64,000 nt of DNA, from the NCBI RefSeq assembly GCF_004028155.1, contig NZ_SBII01000008.1, positions 62,001-126,000 of the forward strand, in the 5' to 3' direction. This DNA comes from Flavobacterium cerinum. Its GTDB lineage: Bacteria; Bacteroidota; Bacteroidia; Flavobacteriales; Flavobacteriaceae. The notes beneath the pieces were generated by a model. It worked only from the letters and a program-made list of their open reading frames with translations, searched no databases and was not told the DNA's origin. Shown piece by piece: positions 54,950-64,000 of the stretch (the stretch's first letter is position 1; every line of letters begins with the position of its first letter). Made by a program: the position numbers and the translations under genes.

Positions 54950-54986
54950 AAAACAGCTCACATTATTGTGGGCTGTTTTTGTTTTA
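54950..54986 (+). terminator. Rho-independent terminator of pepP
   Basis: AACAGCTCACA TTAT TGTGGGCTGTT stem (one G-U pair), T-rich after. The tip CACATTATTGTG resembles the hairpins at 11767, 14062 and 15128. Confidence 0.8.
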
Positions 54987-55070
54987 ACATCCGTGATAAT
55001 CCGATCAATCCGCGTCATCCGCGTTCCCAATACTTCCAAGCAAAACCGACTTTTAATACCAAAACGTTCT

Positions 55071-55221
55071 GTCATGCTGAGCTTGTCGAAGCGCCGCAAC
55101 AAATAAAAAACATCAAACTTATTACGGGCTGTTTTTGTTTTCTTAATATCCTTTGTAATTTATTCAGATAGATTATTTTTGCACTAAATACCGTAACACG
55201 CTTCGACAAGCTCAGTGTGAC
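55071..55221. repeat. Opposed pair of dispersed repeats
   Basis: Reverse copy 55071-55092 and forward copy 55200-55221, 107 bases apart; each is at most one or two bases off the core. Confidence 0.85.
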
Positions 55222-55276
55222 ACGGTAAAATAATCATATTTTAGAATACCAGACCTCCGGCATCGGACTTCATACA

Positions 55277-56059
55277 ATGAAACAACTCAACTACAAAAAC
55301 ATCAACCTCAGCTATTCTGAAACCGGAAAAGGCACTGCCATTGTACTGCTTCACGGCTTTTTAGAAAACAGCACCATGTGGAATTTTTATGTAACCGAGT
55401 TCAGTAAGAAGTACAGGGTCATTACCATTGACCTTTTAGGTCATGGAGAAACGGAATGCCTGGGGTATGTACATACCATGGAAGATATGGCCGACGCCGT
55501 TCATACGGTACTGCACGAGCTCCGCATCCGTAAAGCCATATTCATGGGGCATTCCATGGGTGGTTATGTAGCATTGGCTTTCGCCGAATTGTATCCTGAT
55601 ATGATCAAGGGCATCTTATTACAAAACTCTACTTCACGCGCCGATAGCGACGAACGCAAGATAAACCGCGACCGCGCCATTAAAGCTGTAAAGCAAAACT
55701 ATACAAGCTTTGTACGCATGTCGATTGCCAATTTATTCAGCGAAGAGAACCGCGAGCGTTTTGCAGTAGAGATCGATGCGTTGCGCGACCAGGCAGTAAA
55801 AACCCCTTTACAGGGTATTGTTGCCGCACTGGAAGGAATGAAAACACGCAACGACCGCGAAGTGATACTCCATTTTTCACCCTACCCTATCCTGCTTGTT
55901 TTAGGAAAAAAAGACCAGAGCCTTGTATACGAAGATCATGCTGACCAGATTGAAGGTACTTCCGTTAAACTGGTTTCTTATCCACACGGGCACATGAGCC
56001 ACATTGAGAACAAAAAAGCACTTTTAAAAGAAGCGTTAGACTTTTTCAAGATCTGCTAA
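55277..56059 (+). CDS. Alpha/beta-fold hydrolase
   Basis: 260 residues. Typical motifs: oxyanion region LLHGFLENSTMW, nucleophile Ser in FMGHSMGGYVALAF (near residue 98), acidic residue near LGKKDQSLV and His in SYPHGHMSHIEN. A cytoplasmic esterase, lactonase or peptidase-like enzyme; substrate not predictable. Its gene stands alone between repeat-rich gaps, 380 bases after pepP. Confidence 0.88.
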   Translation: MKQLNYKNINLSYSETGKGTAIVLLHGFLENSTMWNFYVTEFSKKYRVITIDLLGHGETECLGYVHTMEDMADAVHTVLHELRIRKAIFMGHSMGGYVALAFAELYPDMIKGILLQNSTSRADSDERKINRDRAIKAVKQNYTSFVRMSIANLFSEENRERFAVEIDALRDQAVKTPLQGIVAALEGMKTRNDREVILHFSPYPILLVLGKKDQSLVYEDHADQIEGTSVKLVSYPHGHMSHIENKKALLKEALDFFKIC

Positions 56060-56224
56060 TCAAATTTTATAATTAAATCTTTAGCTTTCTCCACTCCACT
56101 ATATTCCGGTCGAAATGACACAATTATTACAAGACCGATTTGCCCTTCTGACGAAGGAAGAATCTCAAAAAAATCTGCAATAATCCGCTATATCTGCGTC
56201 ATCCTCGTTTTTTTTTAATCAAAA

Positions 56225-56400
56225 GTCTTAGTTTGTTCTTTTGTCTTGAAACAAAAGAATCAAAAATTCAAGGCTTAACTTCTTAGGCTACAAATCCACG
56301 CTTTCGTCTAAAAGATTTGAACTTGCTTCGCTTCAAACAGCAAATCTTTCTTAACGCCTCGAGCTTTGATTTGCTTTACGCCACAAAGTTTCAGGCCCTA
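56225..56400 (-). repeat. Degenerate dispersed element related to 26690-26775
   Basis: Read on the minus strand it shows AAGCAAGTTCAAATC, TTTTAGAC, GATTCTTTTGTTTC and ACAAAAGAACAAAC, which match the order of elements at 26690-26775. Confidence 0.55.
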
Positions 56401-56484
56401 GCTTCACTCGAATGTTATGATGTAATAATCCGGTAGATCCATGTCATCCGCGTTCCTTTATTAAGAATTTAAACGAACATTTCT

Positions 56485-56506
56485 GTCACGCTGAGCTTGT
56501 CGAAGC
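56485..56506 (-). repeat. Dispersed repeat, reverse copy
   Basis: Exact core match of the GCTTCGACAAGCTCAGC repeat on the minus strand. Confidence 0.85.
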
Positions 56507-56597
56507 GCGATAAAGCTTCACTTCGAATGTTCTGATAGTAATACGCTCGATCCGTGTCATCCGGCATTTCATTATAAAATCAAGCTTCTATAAAACA

Positions 56598-56624
56598 AAA
56601 AACGGATACCTTTCGGCATCCGTT
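56598..56624 (-). terminator. Rho-independent terminator of sod
   Basis: ACGGATGCC / GGTATCCGT stem read on the minus strand (one G-U pair), then six T. Confidence 0.75.
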
Positions 56625-56646
56625 TCTATATAAAGGGAATAGATCT

Positions 56647-57255
56647 CTATTTATCAAGAGCGTAACGTCTTGCAACTTCTGTCCAGTTAATTACACTAAA
56701 GAAAGCCTCGATATAATCAGGTCTTCTATTTTGGTAGTTTAAATAGTAAGCATGTTCCCATACGTCAAGACCAAGAATTGGAGTACCATTGCAGCCAGAT
56801 TCCGGCATAAGTGGATTATCCTGGTTAGGTGTAGCGCAAACTGATACCTTACCACCTTTATCTACACATAACCAAGCCCATCCAGACCCGAATTGTGTAG
56901 CTGCTGCCTTAGCAAAAGCTGCTTTAAATTCTGCAAAAGAACCAAAAGCACTTTCTATAGCCGCTTCAAGTTCACCTGTAGGCTCGCCTCCTCCGTTTGG
57001 AGAAAGTATAGTCCAGAAAAGGTTGTGGTTATAATAACCTCCACCGTTGTTTCTTACCGGTTTGTTAGTAAGATCAAGGTTTATAAGGATGTTTTCTATA
57101 GTTTTACCTTCAAGGTCTGTACCGGCGATAGCAGCATTTAGGTTAGTTGTATAGGCATTATGGTGCTTAGTATGGTGAATCTCCATAGTTTTAGCATCAA
57201 TATGTGGTTCTAGGGCATCATATGCGTAAGGAAGTTTTGGTAATTCAAAAGCCAT
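56647..57255 (-). CDS. sodB: Superoxide dismutase (Fe/Mn type)
   Basis: 202 residues, the normal size. Metal ligands: first His in [12 protein letters not shown] (H27), second His in [13 protein letters not shown], then Asp and His in [30 protein letters not shown] and the lack of a signal peptide fit a cytoplasmic Fe- or Mn-SOD; the metal cannot be told for certain. It turns superoxide into O2 and H2O2. Single gene with its own promoter box and terminator. Confidence 0.93.
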   Translation of the reverse strand: MAFELPKLPYAYDALEPHIDAKTMEIHHTKHHNAYTTNLNAAIAGTDLEGKTIENILINLDLTNKPVRNNGGGYYNHNLFWTILSPNGGGEPTGELEAAIESAFGSFAEFKAAFAKAAATQFGSGWAWLCVDKGGKVSVCATPNQDNPLMPESGCNGTPILGLDVWEHAYYLNYQNRRPDYIEAFFSVINWTEVARRYALDK

Positions 57256-57293
57256 AATATCCGAAATTTAAAAGATTAATATTAATTTTAATC

Positions 57294-57301
57294 CAAATTT
57301 A
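57294..57301 (-). promoter_or_regulatory. -7 promoter box (TAAATTTG) of sod
   Basis: Perfect match on the minus strand; leader about 35 bases. Confidence 0.5.
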
Positions 57302-57373
57302 CAGATTTTAAGGCTTACTCTAATTAAGTTTTTGTTATAATTCTACCTTCAAAATTTAAAACACTCATTATAA

Positions 57374-60300
57374 GTGCATAAAACTGCTTTCTCAATTTAC
57401 AACGCTTCGGCGGGTTCTGGTAAAACGTATACGCTGGTAAAAGAATACCTGCGCATCCTTTTACAATCTACTACCGATGATGCTTACAGAAAAATTCTTG
57501 CCATTACTTTTACTAACAAAGCTGTGGCCGAGATGAAGAACCGTATCATCCTGAACCTTTCGGATTTTTCTAAAGAAGATCCGGGTGAACGTGCATTGGC
57601 GCTCATGAAAGTATTGGCACAGGAAACCGGTTTATCCATCGCTACCATACAGGATAAGTCGAGGTCTATCATCAAGAACATCATTCATAACTACGCTTCG
57701 TTTGATATTTCTACCATCGACCGATTTACCCATAAAGTAATTCGTGCTTTTGCGCACGACCTTAACCTTTCGGTTTCGTTTGACGTTTCGCTGGAAACCG
57801 ACAGCCTTTTGCAGGAAGCCGTAGATGCTATTATCGCTAAAGCGGGAGAAAATGATGTATTAACGGCATTATTGGTCGATTTCTCGTTAGATAAAACCGA
57901 TAATGATAAAAGCTGGGACGTAACGTATGAGCTGTTTGAAACCGGAAGACTGCTTATTGACGAGAACAATCGTAATGAGCTGCATCAGTTTAAAGACAAG
58001 ACTATAGAAGAGTTCCTATTTATAAAAGAGAAACTTAAACAGTCGATATCAGCATTAGAAGCAGACAATAAGGCATTAGCCAATGAACTTATAGCTTTAC
58101 TGGAAAACAAAGGCGTAGATCTTAAGTCGTTTTCCCGAGGGACTTTCCCAAATCATTTGGGTTATATAAGAGACAACACTTTAAACAGTACCCATAAGCG
58201 ATTTCATGAACCGGAAGATGTTCAGATTAATAAAGCCGCAAAAGACCGTGAGCTTATAGAGAGCATGCTAAATGATATCATAGCTACACTTCAAAAGGTG
58301 TATAAAAACTATGAGAAACGCAATTTTTATCAGGCATTCCTAAAAAACATAACACCATTATCGCTCCTTAATTCTATTGGGCAGGAGCTGGAACGCATAC
58401 AAAAGGAGCAGAATGTACTTTCGATATCCGAATTCAATGCTATAATCCATAAAGAGATCCAAAACCAGCCTGCTCCTTTTATATATGAAAGGCTAGGCGA
58501 ACGCTACCGTCATTTTTTTATTGATGAGTTTCAGGATACCTCACAAATGCAGTGGAACAATCTTATTCCGCTTATCGATAATGCGCTTTCCAGCGAAGAC
58601 CTAACGGGCGATCGCGGCACGCTTATGATCGTGGGCGACCCAAAACAATCTATATACCGCTGGCGTGGTGGTAAGGCCGAACAACTAATCGCGCTGGGTA
58701 AAGGCGAAAATCCTTTCTCTAATCCCGATATGGAAACCCTCAACCTGGGTACCAACTTTAGAAGTTACAGCAATGTGATAGAATTCAACAATGAATTCTT
58801 TTCTTACCTCGCTAACGAATTTGAAGACGAAGATTACAAAACCATGTATGCCGGCAGCAAACAGGAGGTGAACAATAAAGGAGGAGGCTATGTAAACATA
58901 TCGTTTATCTCGGAGGTCCAGCAGGACGATAATGACGATGTAAACAAAGACTCACTTTATCTTGACGCTACTCTTGCCATTATTCAAAAAGCATTGAGCA
59001 ATGGCTTTAACTATAAAGATATTGTATTGCTTACGCGTAAACGTACACCCGGGGTGCTGCTTGCCAATTACCTTACCGAAAACAGCATCCCTATATTATC
59101 ATCCGAAACACTGCTTATTGAAAATGCCACCGAGGTTAAGCTTATCATTAACCTGCTGCGCTATCTTAAAAGCAATGAGAACATAGAAGCTAAGGCTCAC
59201 TTTTTATATTTTGCTGCACGAACGCAAAACAGCATTGCCATTCACGACTTTATTGCCGAAGGTATGGCACAGCCTACCGAAGAACATCTGGAAAACTGGC
59301 TTGGGCTTCACGGCATAAACATGTCGTTTAGAAATTGCAGAAAACGATCACTCTATGAAGCGGTAGAAACCATAGTAGATGCTTTTGTAAAAGAAAAAAG
59401 CAACCAGAGTTATGTACAGTACTTTTTAGACCTGGTACTGGAAAGAGATATGCGAACCCAATCGGGTATTGCCGACTTTTTAGAGTATTGGGATAAGAAT
59501 GGATCGAAATTCAGCATTCCGTCACCCGAAGGAAATGATGCCGTTAGAATAATGACCATTCATAAATCGAAAGGACTGGAATTCCCGGTAGTTATTTTTC
59601 CATTTGCCGAAGAAGATTACAGCCGTGCTCCACGCAGCAAAATGTGGCTGGATCTTGATGATACTACCTTCGAATTTCAAAGGGCCTTGGTAGACAGCAA
59701 TAAAGATGTGGCTCAGTATGGCGAAAAAGCATCAGAGCTTTATGCTATAAAATCGCAGGAAGAGCTGCTCGACAACATTAATATATTATATGTGGCACTT
59801 ACCCGTGCCGAAGAACAGCTCTACATTATATCGAACAGGAATTTTACAAGCAAAGGCGAACTTACTAATAATATGTCGTCTTACTTTATAAAGTACCTAA
59901 TGAGCAAACAGCTCTTTAATAATGAAGTAACCGAATATGAGTTTGGTGATCCGGCAAAACTTTCAGACCATCAGGAACTGGAAGCACCTCAGCAAACCAT
60001 TAAAGTGGTAAAAGAACGATTCAATCCAAGGGCAGTAAAAATCGCACAGCGTGAATCGCTCATGTGGGGCACTACCCGACTACAGGCTATTGAGTTTGGT
60101 AATGTGATGCACGAAATACTATCCTATATTAAAACAGAGAATGATATTCCGCTCGCCATCATCAAAGCTACCGAAGAAGGCCTGATCGTGAGAAGCCAGC
60201 AGGAAACGGTAGAAAAAACACTCACCGATGTTATTTTCCATCCGGAACTTAATATATTCTTCGCTACAGATAACACTATTTTTAATGAGCAGAGCATAAT

Positions 60301-60511
60301 CCGCCACGATGTACAAACCATAAAACCGGATAGGGTCGCTATAAAAGGAAACACCGCTTTATTATTAGATTATAAAACCGGGGCGCACCTGCCAAAGTAT
60401 GAAACCCAGCTGGCATCCTATCAAAAAGCATTAGAAGAAATGGGACTACAGGTGGTTAAAAAAACACTCGTATATATAGGAGATACCATAAATGTAGTAA
60501 ATTTGGCCTGA
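57374..60511 (+). CDS. UvrD-like helicase/exonuclease, AddA-type
   Basis: 1045 residues with GTG start (next ATG is far inside the helicase core). SF1A helicase motifs: Walker A NASAGSGKTYTLVKEYL (residue ~10), ITFTNKAVAEMKNRI, motif II FFIDEFQDTSQMQW, motif III VGDPKQSIYRWRGG, motif V TIHKSKGLEFPVVIFPF, motif VI LYVALTRAEEQLY. The C-terminal ~200 residues hold a PD-(D/E)XK-type nuclease (ALLLDYKTG). It fits the AddA subunit of a RecBCD-like break-repair enzyme. Its likely partner begins at 63466, separated by kbl and an ompA-type gene. Confidence 0.9.
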   Translation: MHKTAFSIYNASAGSGKTYTLVKEYLRILLQSTTDDAYRKILAITFTNKAVAEMKNRIILNLSDFSKEDPGERALALMKVLAQETGLSIATIQDKSRSIIKNIIHNYASFDISTIDRFTHKVIRAFAHDLNLSVSFDVSLETDSLLQEAVDAIIAKAGENDVLTALLVDFSLDKTDNDKSWDVTYELFETGRLLIDENNRNELHQFKDKTIEEFLFIKEKLKQSISALEADNKALANELIALLENKGVDLKSFSRGTFPNHLGYIRDNTLNSTHKRFHEPEDVQINKAAKDRELIESMLNDIIATLQKVYKNYEKRNFYQAFLKNITPLSLLNSIGQELERIQKEQNVLSISEFNAIIHKEIQNQPAPFIYERLGERYRHFFIDEFQDTSQMQWNNLIPLIDNALSSEDLTGDRGTLMIVGDPKQSIYRWRGGKAEQLIALGKGENPFSNPDMETLNLGTNFRSYSNVIEFNNEFFSYLANEFEDEDYKTMYAGSKQEVNNKGGGYVNISFISEVQQDDNDDVNKDSLYLDATLAIIQKALSNGFNYKDIVLLTRKRTPGVLLANYLTENSIPILSSETLLIENATEVKLIINLLRYLKSNENIEAKAHFLYFAARTQNSIAIHDFIAEGMAQPTEEHLENWLGLHGINMSFRNCRKRSLYEAVETIVDAFVKEKSNQSYVQYFLDLVLERDMRTQSGIADFLEYWDKNGSKFSIPSPEGNDAVRIMTIHKSKGLEFPVVIFPFAEEDYSRAPRSKMWLDLDDTTFEFQRALVDSNKDVAQYGEKASELYAIKSQEELLDNINILYVALTRAEEQLYIISNRNFTSKGELTNNMSSYFIKYLMSKQLFNNEVTEYEFGDPAKLSDHQELEAPQQTIKVVKERFNPRAVKIAQRESLMWGTTRLQAIEFGNVMHEILSYIKTENDIPLAIIKATEEGLIVRSQQETVEKTLTDVIFHPELNIFFATDNTIFNEQSIIRHDVQTIKPDRVAIKGNTALLLDYKTGAHLPKYETQLASYQKALEEMGLQVVKKTLVYIGDTINVVNLA

Positions 60512-60557
60512 AAACAGGATTCGACATACCTTAATAGCAAAGGGAAATGACATCTGG

Positions 60558-60668
60558 TGTCATTCTGAGCGCAACGCAGTGAAGTCGAAGAATCTCTTAA
60601 TAAAATTTGATAGAGATTTGCTCCGCCAGTCGGCTAAAGCCTCGAGCCTCCCGTTGGTCGAAATGACA
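60558..60668. repeat. Compact inverted repeat element
   Basis: TGTCATTCTGAGC at the left and GGTCGAAATGACA at the right are imperfect inverted ends; inside, AATCTCT and AGAGATT face each other. A mobile-like or regulatory stem-loop repeat common in flavobacterial intergenic DNA. Confidence 0.6.
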
Positions 60669-60711
60669 AAATGAATCAATAATAAAAACAAGAACAACAA
60701 ATCATAATACA

Positions 60712-61905
60712 ATGTACGGAAAAATAAAAGAGCACTTAGCAGCCGAGCTGGAAACAATTAAAGAAAACGGGCTTTACAAAAAAGAACGTATTATAGCTTC
60801 TCCGCAAGATGCAGAGATCACTTTAGACTCCGGTCAAAAAGTACTCAACTTTTGCGCAAACAACTATCTTGGCCTATCATCGCACCCTGAAGTTATACAG
60901 GCAGCTAAAGATGCTTTAGATACTCATGGTTTTGGTATGTCATCTGTTCGTTTTATCTGCGGCACTCAGGATATTCACAAAAACCTTGAAAAAGAAGTAG
61001 CTGAGTTTTATGGTACAGAAGACACTATATTATATGCAGCAGCTTTTGATGCTAACGGTGGTGTATTTGAACCATTATTAGGCGAAGAAGATGCAATTAT
61101 TTCAGACAGCCTTAACCATGCTTCTATTATAGACGGTGTGCGTTTGTGTAAAGCAGCACGTTACCGTTATGAAAACAGCAATATGGAAGAGCTGGAGCAG
61201 CAGCTTATAAAAGCAAACGAAGAAGGCCGCCGTTTTAAACTAATTGTTACCGATGGTGTATTCTCTATGGATGGTGTTGTTGCACCACTAGACAAGATAT
61301 GTGACCTTGCAGACAAATATGATGCAATGGTAATGGTAGACGAATGCCACGCTGCAGGATTTATAGGTGCTACCGGTAAAGGCACACTGGAAGCGAAAGG
61401 TGTAATGGGCAGGGTAGATATTATCACAGGAACATTTGGTAAAGCCTTAGGCGGTGCCATGGGTGGATATACTACAGGTAAAAAAGAAATTATCGAACTG
61501 CTAAGGCAGCGTTCAAGGCCTTACTTATTCTCTAACTCACTAGCTCCATCAATCGTAGGTGCGTCTATAAAAGTATTTGAACTTCTTAAAAAAGATACTT
61601 CCCTAAGAGATAAACTGGAGTGGAATACAAATTATTTTAAAGACGGCATGAAAAAAGCCGGTTTTGACATCATCGATGGCGACTCGGCTATAGTACCCGT
61701 TATGCTTTATGATGCAAAACTATCACAGGTAATGGCAGACGAATTGCTTAAAAAAGGTATTTATGTAATCGGATTCTTTTTTCCGGTGGTTCCAAAAGGA
61801 AAAGCAAGGATAAGAGTACAGCTTTCGGCGGCTCATAACAAGGAACATTTGGACCACGCAATTGCCTCATTTACAGAAGTTGGGAAAGCGTTAACTATAA
61901 TTTAA
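60712..61905 (+). CDS. kbl: Glycine C-acetyltransferase (2-amino-3-ketobutyrate CoA ligase)
   Basis: 397 residues, same size as E. coli Kbl. PLP fold type [17 protein letters not shown] near residue 45, [24 protein letters not shown]-like [11 protein letters not shown] and the PLP lysine in [17 protein letters not shown]. It cleaves 2-amino-3-ketobutyrate with CoA to glycine and acetyl-CoA, the second step of threonine breakdown; threonine dehydrogenase is not in the window. Alpha-oxoamine synthase relatives (KBL vs AONS) differ little, but the length and motifs favour KBL. Confidence 0.93.
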   Translation: MYGKIKEHLAAELETIKENGLYKKERIIASPQDAEITLDSGQKVLNFCANNYLGLSSHPEVIQAAKDALDTHGFGMSSVRFICGTQDIHKNLEKEVAEFYGTEDTILYAAAFDANGGVFEPLLGEEDAIISDSLNHASIIDGVRLCKAARYRYENSNMEELEQQLIKANEEGRRFKLIVTDGVFSMDGVVAPLDKICDLADKYDAMVMVDECHAAGFIGATGKGTLEAKGVMGRVDIITGTFGKALGGAMGGYTTGKKEIIELLRQRSRPYLFSNSLAPSIVGASIKVFELLKKDTSLRDKLEWNTNYFKDGMKKAGFDIIDGDSAIVPVMLYDAKLSQVMADELLKKGIYVIGFFFPVVPKGKARIRVQLSAAHNKEHLDHAIASFTEVGKALTII

Positions 61906-61949
61906 CGACAATTTAGAGTGAACCGTAGGATAAATTTTAATAAAACGTT

Positions 61950-61979
61950 TTGCTGTTCAATTTTAACAGAGTAAATTTG
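61950..61979 (+). promoter_or_regulatory. Promoter of the ompA-type gene
   Basis: TTG (61950-61952), spacing 19, perfect -7 box TAAATTTG (61972-61979). The best full match in the window; it shows that the frame's upstream TTG codon is promoter, not start. Confidence 0.7.
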
Positions 61980-62012
61980 CTCCATATAACCTTTGTAATT
62001 AAAATAAAAAGT

Positions 62013-63401
62013 ATGAAACATCTTAACAAACTATTCGTTGCGGCCCTTATGGCAATGAGCTTAAATGCTCAAGCGCAGGACGAAGACAACCCTTGGGCAA
62101 TTTCCTTTGGTGTCAATGCGGTAAGTACACGTTTTGGATCAGGTTCTGATTTACAAAATAACTTCGACAAATACTTCAAAACTGAAGAGTGGAATGTACT
62201 ACCATCTGTATCTTACATTAACGTGTCTAGACACGTAGGCAGTAACTTCTCTTTTGGTCTTACAGGATCTGTAAACAAAATTGATAAAATGGTACAACGT
62301 ACTGTTGGAACTAATTCTCACTACATCAAACATGTTGACGATCTTACTTACTACGGTGTAGATGGTATCATCAAATACAGCATCATGCCAAAAAGCTGGT
62401 TTAACCCTTACGTTCACGTTGGTGGAGGTTACACATGGTTAGATGAGCAAGGTAATGGTACAGTAAATGGTGGTATTGGTATCAACTTCTGGTTTACAGA
62501 AAATGTTGGTCTTACACTACAATCTACTTACAAACATACATTCGAAGATCAATTCGGAGAAGCTAATGTACCAAGACACATCCAGCATTTTGCAGGTCTT
62601 ACCTTCAAATTTGGTGGAAAAGATACTGACAAAGATGGTATCTACGATAAAGATGACGCTTGTCCAGAGATAGCTGGTCTTCCTCAGTTCCAAGGTTGTC
62701 CTGATACTGACGGTGATGGTATTCCAGACAAAGATGATGCTTGTCCAGAAATTGCTGGTTTAGCTCAGTTCCAAGGATGTCCTGACACTGACGGTGATGG
62801 TATCGCTGATAAAGATGATGCTTGTCCAGATGTTGCAGGTCCTGCTAGCCTACAAGGTTGCCCTGACACTGACGGAGATGGTATCGCTGACAAAAACGAT
62901 AAATGTCCAGACGTTAAAGGTCCAAAAGAAAACGGTGGTTGCCCATGGCCAGATACTGACGGAGATGGTGTATTAGACAAAGATGATCTTTGCCCAGACG
63001 TTAAAGGTACTGTTGCTAACCGTGGATGTCCAGAAGTAAGCGAAGAAGTTGTTAAAAGACTAAACGATTACGCTAAAACTATCCTGTTCAACAGTGGTAA
63101 AGCTACATTTAAAGATGAAACTTATGTTGTTCTTGAAAACATGAACAAAATACTTAAAGAGTACCCTAACTCTAAATTCATCCTTGAAGGACACACTGAC
63201 AGTGATGGTAGTAATGCACTTAACCAAACGCTATCTGAAAACAGAGCAGCAGCAGTTAAAACTTGGTTAATCGAGCATGGTATCGCTTCAGACAGACTTA
63301 GATCAGTTGGTTTTGGTGAAACTAAACCAATCGCTTCTAACAAAACTGCTAAAGGTAAAGCTGAAAACAGAAGAGTAGAAGTTAAACTTATCAAAGAATA
63401 A
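62013..63401 (+). CDS. OmpA family protein with thrombospondin type 3 repeats
   Basis: 462 residues from ATG 62013, after the promoter. Signal peptide (LNAQAQ, ~22 residues), an eight-strand-type beta-barrel domain (to about 205), five TSP3-type Ca2+-binding repeats of the form [16 protein letters not shown] (about 210-345), and an OmpA-like peptidoglycan-binding domain ([32 protein letters not shown]). It links the outer membrane to peptidoglycan and is probably abundant. A strong terminator follows. Confidence 0.92.
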   Translation: MKHLNKLFVAALMAMSLNAQAQDEDNPWAISFGVNAVSTRFGSGSDLQNNFDKYFKTEEWNVLPSVSYINVSRHVGSNFSFGLTGSVNKIDKMVQRTVGTNSHYIKHVDDLTYYGVDGIIKYSIMPKSWFNPYVHVGGGYTWLDEQGNGTVNGGIGINFWFTENVGLTLQSTYKHTFEDQFGEANVPRHIQHFAGLTFKFGGKDTDKDGIYDKDDACPEIAGLPQFQGCPDTDGDGIPDKDDACPEIAGLAQFQGCPDTDGDGIADKDDACPDVAGPASLQGCPDTDGDGIADKNDKCPDVKGPKENGGCPWPDTDGDGVLDKDDLCPDVKGTVANRGCPEVSEEVVKRLNDYAKTILFNSGKATFKDETYVVLENMNKILKEYPNSKFILEGHTDSDGSNALNQTLSENRAAAVKTWLIEHGIASDRLRSVGFGETKPIASNKTAKGKAENRRVEVKLIKE

Positions 63402-63420
63402 GGAAACCTCAAAATAAATG

Positions 63421-63457
63421 AAAAGCGTCCTCGATTTATCGGGGACGTTTTTTTATT
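63421..63457 (+). terminator. Rho-independent terminator of the ompA-type gene
   Basis: GCGTCCTCGA TTTA TCGGGGACGT stem (G-U pairs) followed by seven T. Confidence 0.8.
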
Positions 63458-63465
63458 TTTATACC

Positions 63466-64000
63466 ATGGCAGATGTAACTTTTCTAGACAAGCTAAGCAC
63501 TCAATTAATAAATGATTACGGTAGTTCCCTACCCGATGTGGTTATTGTACTGCCTAACAAAAGGGCAAAAATATTTCTTCTTGAAGCCCTTAAAAAACAA
63601 TTAAGCACTACTGTTTTTGCACCTAGCATTATCAGTATCGAAGATTTTGTGCAAAATGTGGCTGGTATTCGTTCCATAGACGCCATAGAATTACTGTTTG
63701 AATTCTACTCTGTTTACCTCAATATTACCCCAAAAGACAAACAGCAGCCCTTTGAAACATTTGCCAACTGGGCAAAAACCCTATTACAGGATTTTAACGA
63801 AATAGACCGTTACCTGCTTAACCCGGCACATGTATTATCTTACCTTAAAGACATTGAAGATATAAAGCACTGGTCGCTGGATCTGGACAACCGAACCTCA
63901 ATGATAGAAAACTATCTGGAGTTCTGGAAACTATTGCCGTTGTATTACGAGTCAATTTACAACCATCTTTTAAACAAGGGCACCGGTTATCAGGGACTCA
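63466..64000 (+). CDS. AddB-like helicase/nuclease subunit, N-terminal part (3' truncated by window)
   Basis: An ATG at 63466 opens a frame that is free of stops to the window end (178 codons). The opening is MADVTFLDKLSTQLINDYG; then DVVIVLPNKRAKIFLLEALKK, an inactivated Walker-A-like start typical of AddB; APSIISIEDFVQNVAG follows. Homologues in this phylum are annotated as PD-(D/E)XK nuclease family proteins pairing with the AddA-like helicase; the nuclease domain lies beyond the window. It follows the ompA terminator by only eight bases, so it needs its own promoter or read-through. Confidence 0.8.
   Translation, partial: MADVTFLDKLSTQLINDYGSSLPDVVIVLPNKRAKIFLLEALKKQLSTTVFAPSIISIEDFVQNVAGIRSIDAIELLFEFYSVYLNITPKDKQQPFETFANWAKTLLQDFNEIDRYLLNPAHVLSYLKDIEDIKHWSLDLDNRTSMIENYLEFWKLLPLYYESIYNHLLNKGTGYQGL

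Larger units (their letters stand above)
54899..55276. other. Repeat-rich intergenic region
   Basis: Holds a short GGTTAAC/GTTAACC inverted repeat (54908-54940), the terminator at 54950-54986, a common 'GATAATCCGATCAATCCGCG' repeat near 54994, and two opposed GCTTCGACAAGCTCAGC copies. No gene. Confidence 0.65.
56060..56646. other. Repeat-rich intergenic region
   Basis: 587 bases without a gene. Contents: 'TCGAAATGACAC...AGGAAGAATCTC' repeat at about 56109-56167, 'AATAATCCGCTATATCTGCG' type repeats at 56178-56210, 56421-56456 and 56538-56566, an element with TTGTTCTTTTGTCTTG / ACAAAAGAA and TTTGAACTTGCTTCGCTTC (56225-56400), and a reverse GCTTCGACAAGCTCAGC copy at 56485-56506. A terminator for sod lies at the right end. 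Confidence 0.7.

Noticed and set aside
60558..60668. Insertion sequence
   Set aside because: Only short imperfect inverted ends and no transposase; treated as a dispersed stem-loop repeat.

Overview
The window looks like a chromosome segment of a Flavobacteriaceae bacterium (Flavobacterium or a close relative). The evidence is low GC, many promoters of the Bacteroidota type (TAnnTTTG -7 box), cell-surface proteins with type IX secretion (T9SS) sorting tails, a SusC/SusD glycan-uptake locus, a type-B succinate dehydrogenase with one cytochrome b subunit, and intergenic repeats of the kind common in this family. No rRNA, insertion sequence, prophage or CRISPR array was seen; one tRNA (CAT anticodon) is present.

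Layout. 1-6.1 kb: the end of one giant PKD/Ig-like T9SS protein and a complete tandem paralogue. 6.4-15 kb: two 2H phosphoesterases, a divergent AraC regulator/MFS exporter pair, small secreted unknowns, two cold-shock proteins, a GNAT/DMT pair. 15-22.7 kb: the tRNA, methylmalonyl-CoA epimerase, rbfA, a FtsX/LolC-like permease, a MATE exporter, a TraB/GumN protein followed by an ECF sigma factor and an overlapping membrane protein, and dusB. 22.7-24.06 kb: a gene-poor region with no convincing protein gene, holding three regularly spaced (226-227 bp) promoter-RNA-terminator units, a fourth similar terminator unit, palindromic sites and a structured leader before lepA. 24-34.6 kb: lepA, thiL, glyS, comF and several lipoproteins. 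34.9-47.8 kb: a di-haem peroxidase, then a polysaccharide utilisation locus (GH3, GH30, SusD, SusC) with a divergent sensor/LuxR-type regulator, best read as a beta-glucan locus. 48-57 kb: sdhCAB, a ChaN-like protein, aminopeptidase P, an alpha/beta hydrolase, superoxide dismutase. 57.4-64 kb: AddA-like helicase-nuclease, kbl, an OmpA/TSP3 protein and the start of an AddB-like nuclease.

The most unusual part is 22.7-24.06 kb. Two units are identical through the whole predicted transcript (about 125 nt) and differ at only two promoter bases. They fold into hairpins with C4 and C5 loops, the last being a strong intrinsic terminator. A third unit keeps the upstream region, the spacing and the architecture but has a different body. 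I read this as a tandem family of C-rich small RNAs; this is inferred from sequence only. Other points worth checking are a dnaX-type slippery heptamer (A AAA AAG) in a tiny broken or frameshifted gene at 29.0 kb, a long inverted repeat between the glycan regulator and SusC, and several start codons lying almost on top of their promoters (leaderless mRNAs).

All promoter, terminator and RNA calls come from reading the sequence by eye; transcription starts are estimates.
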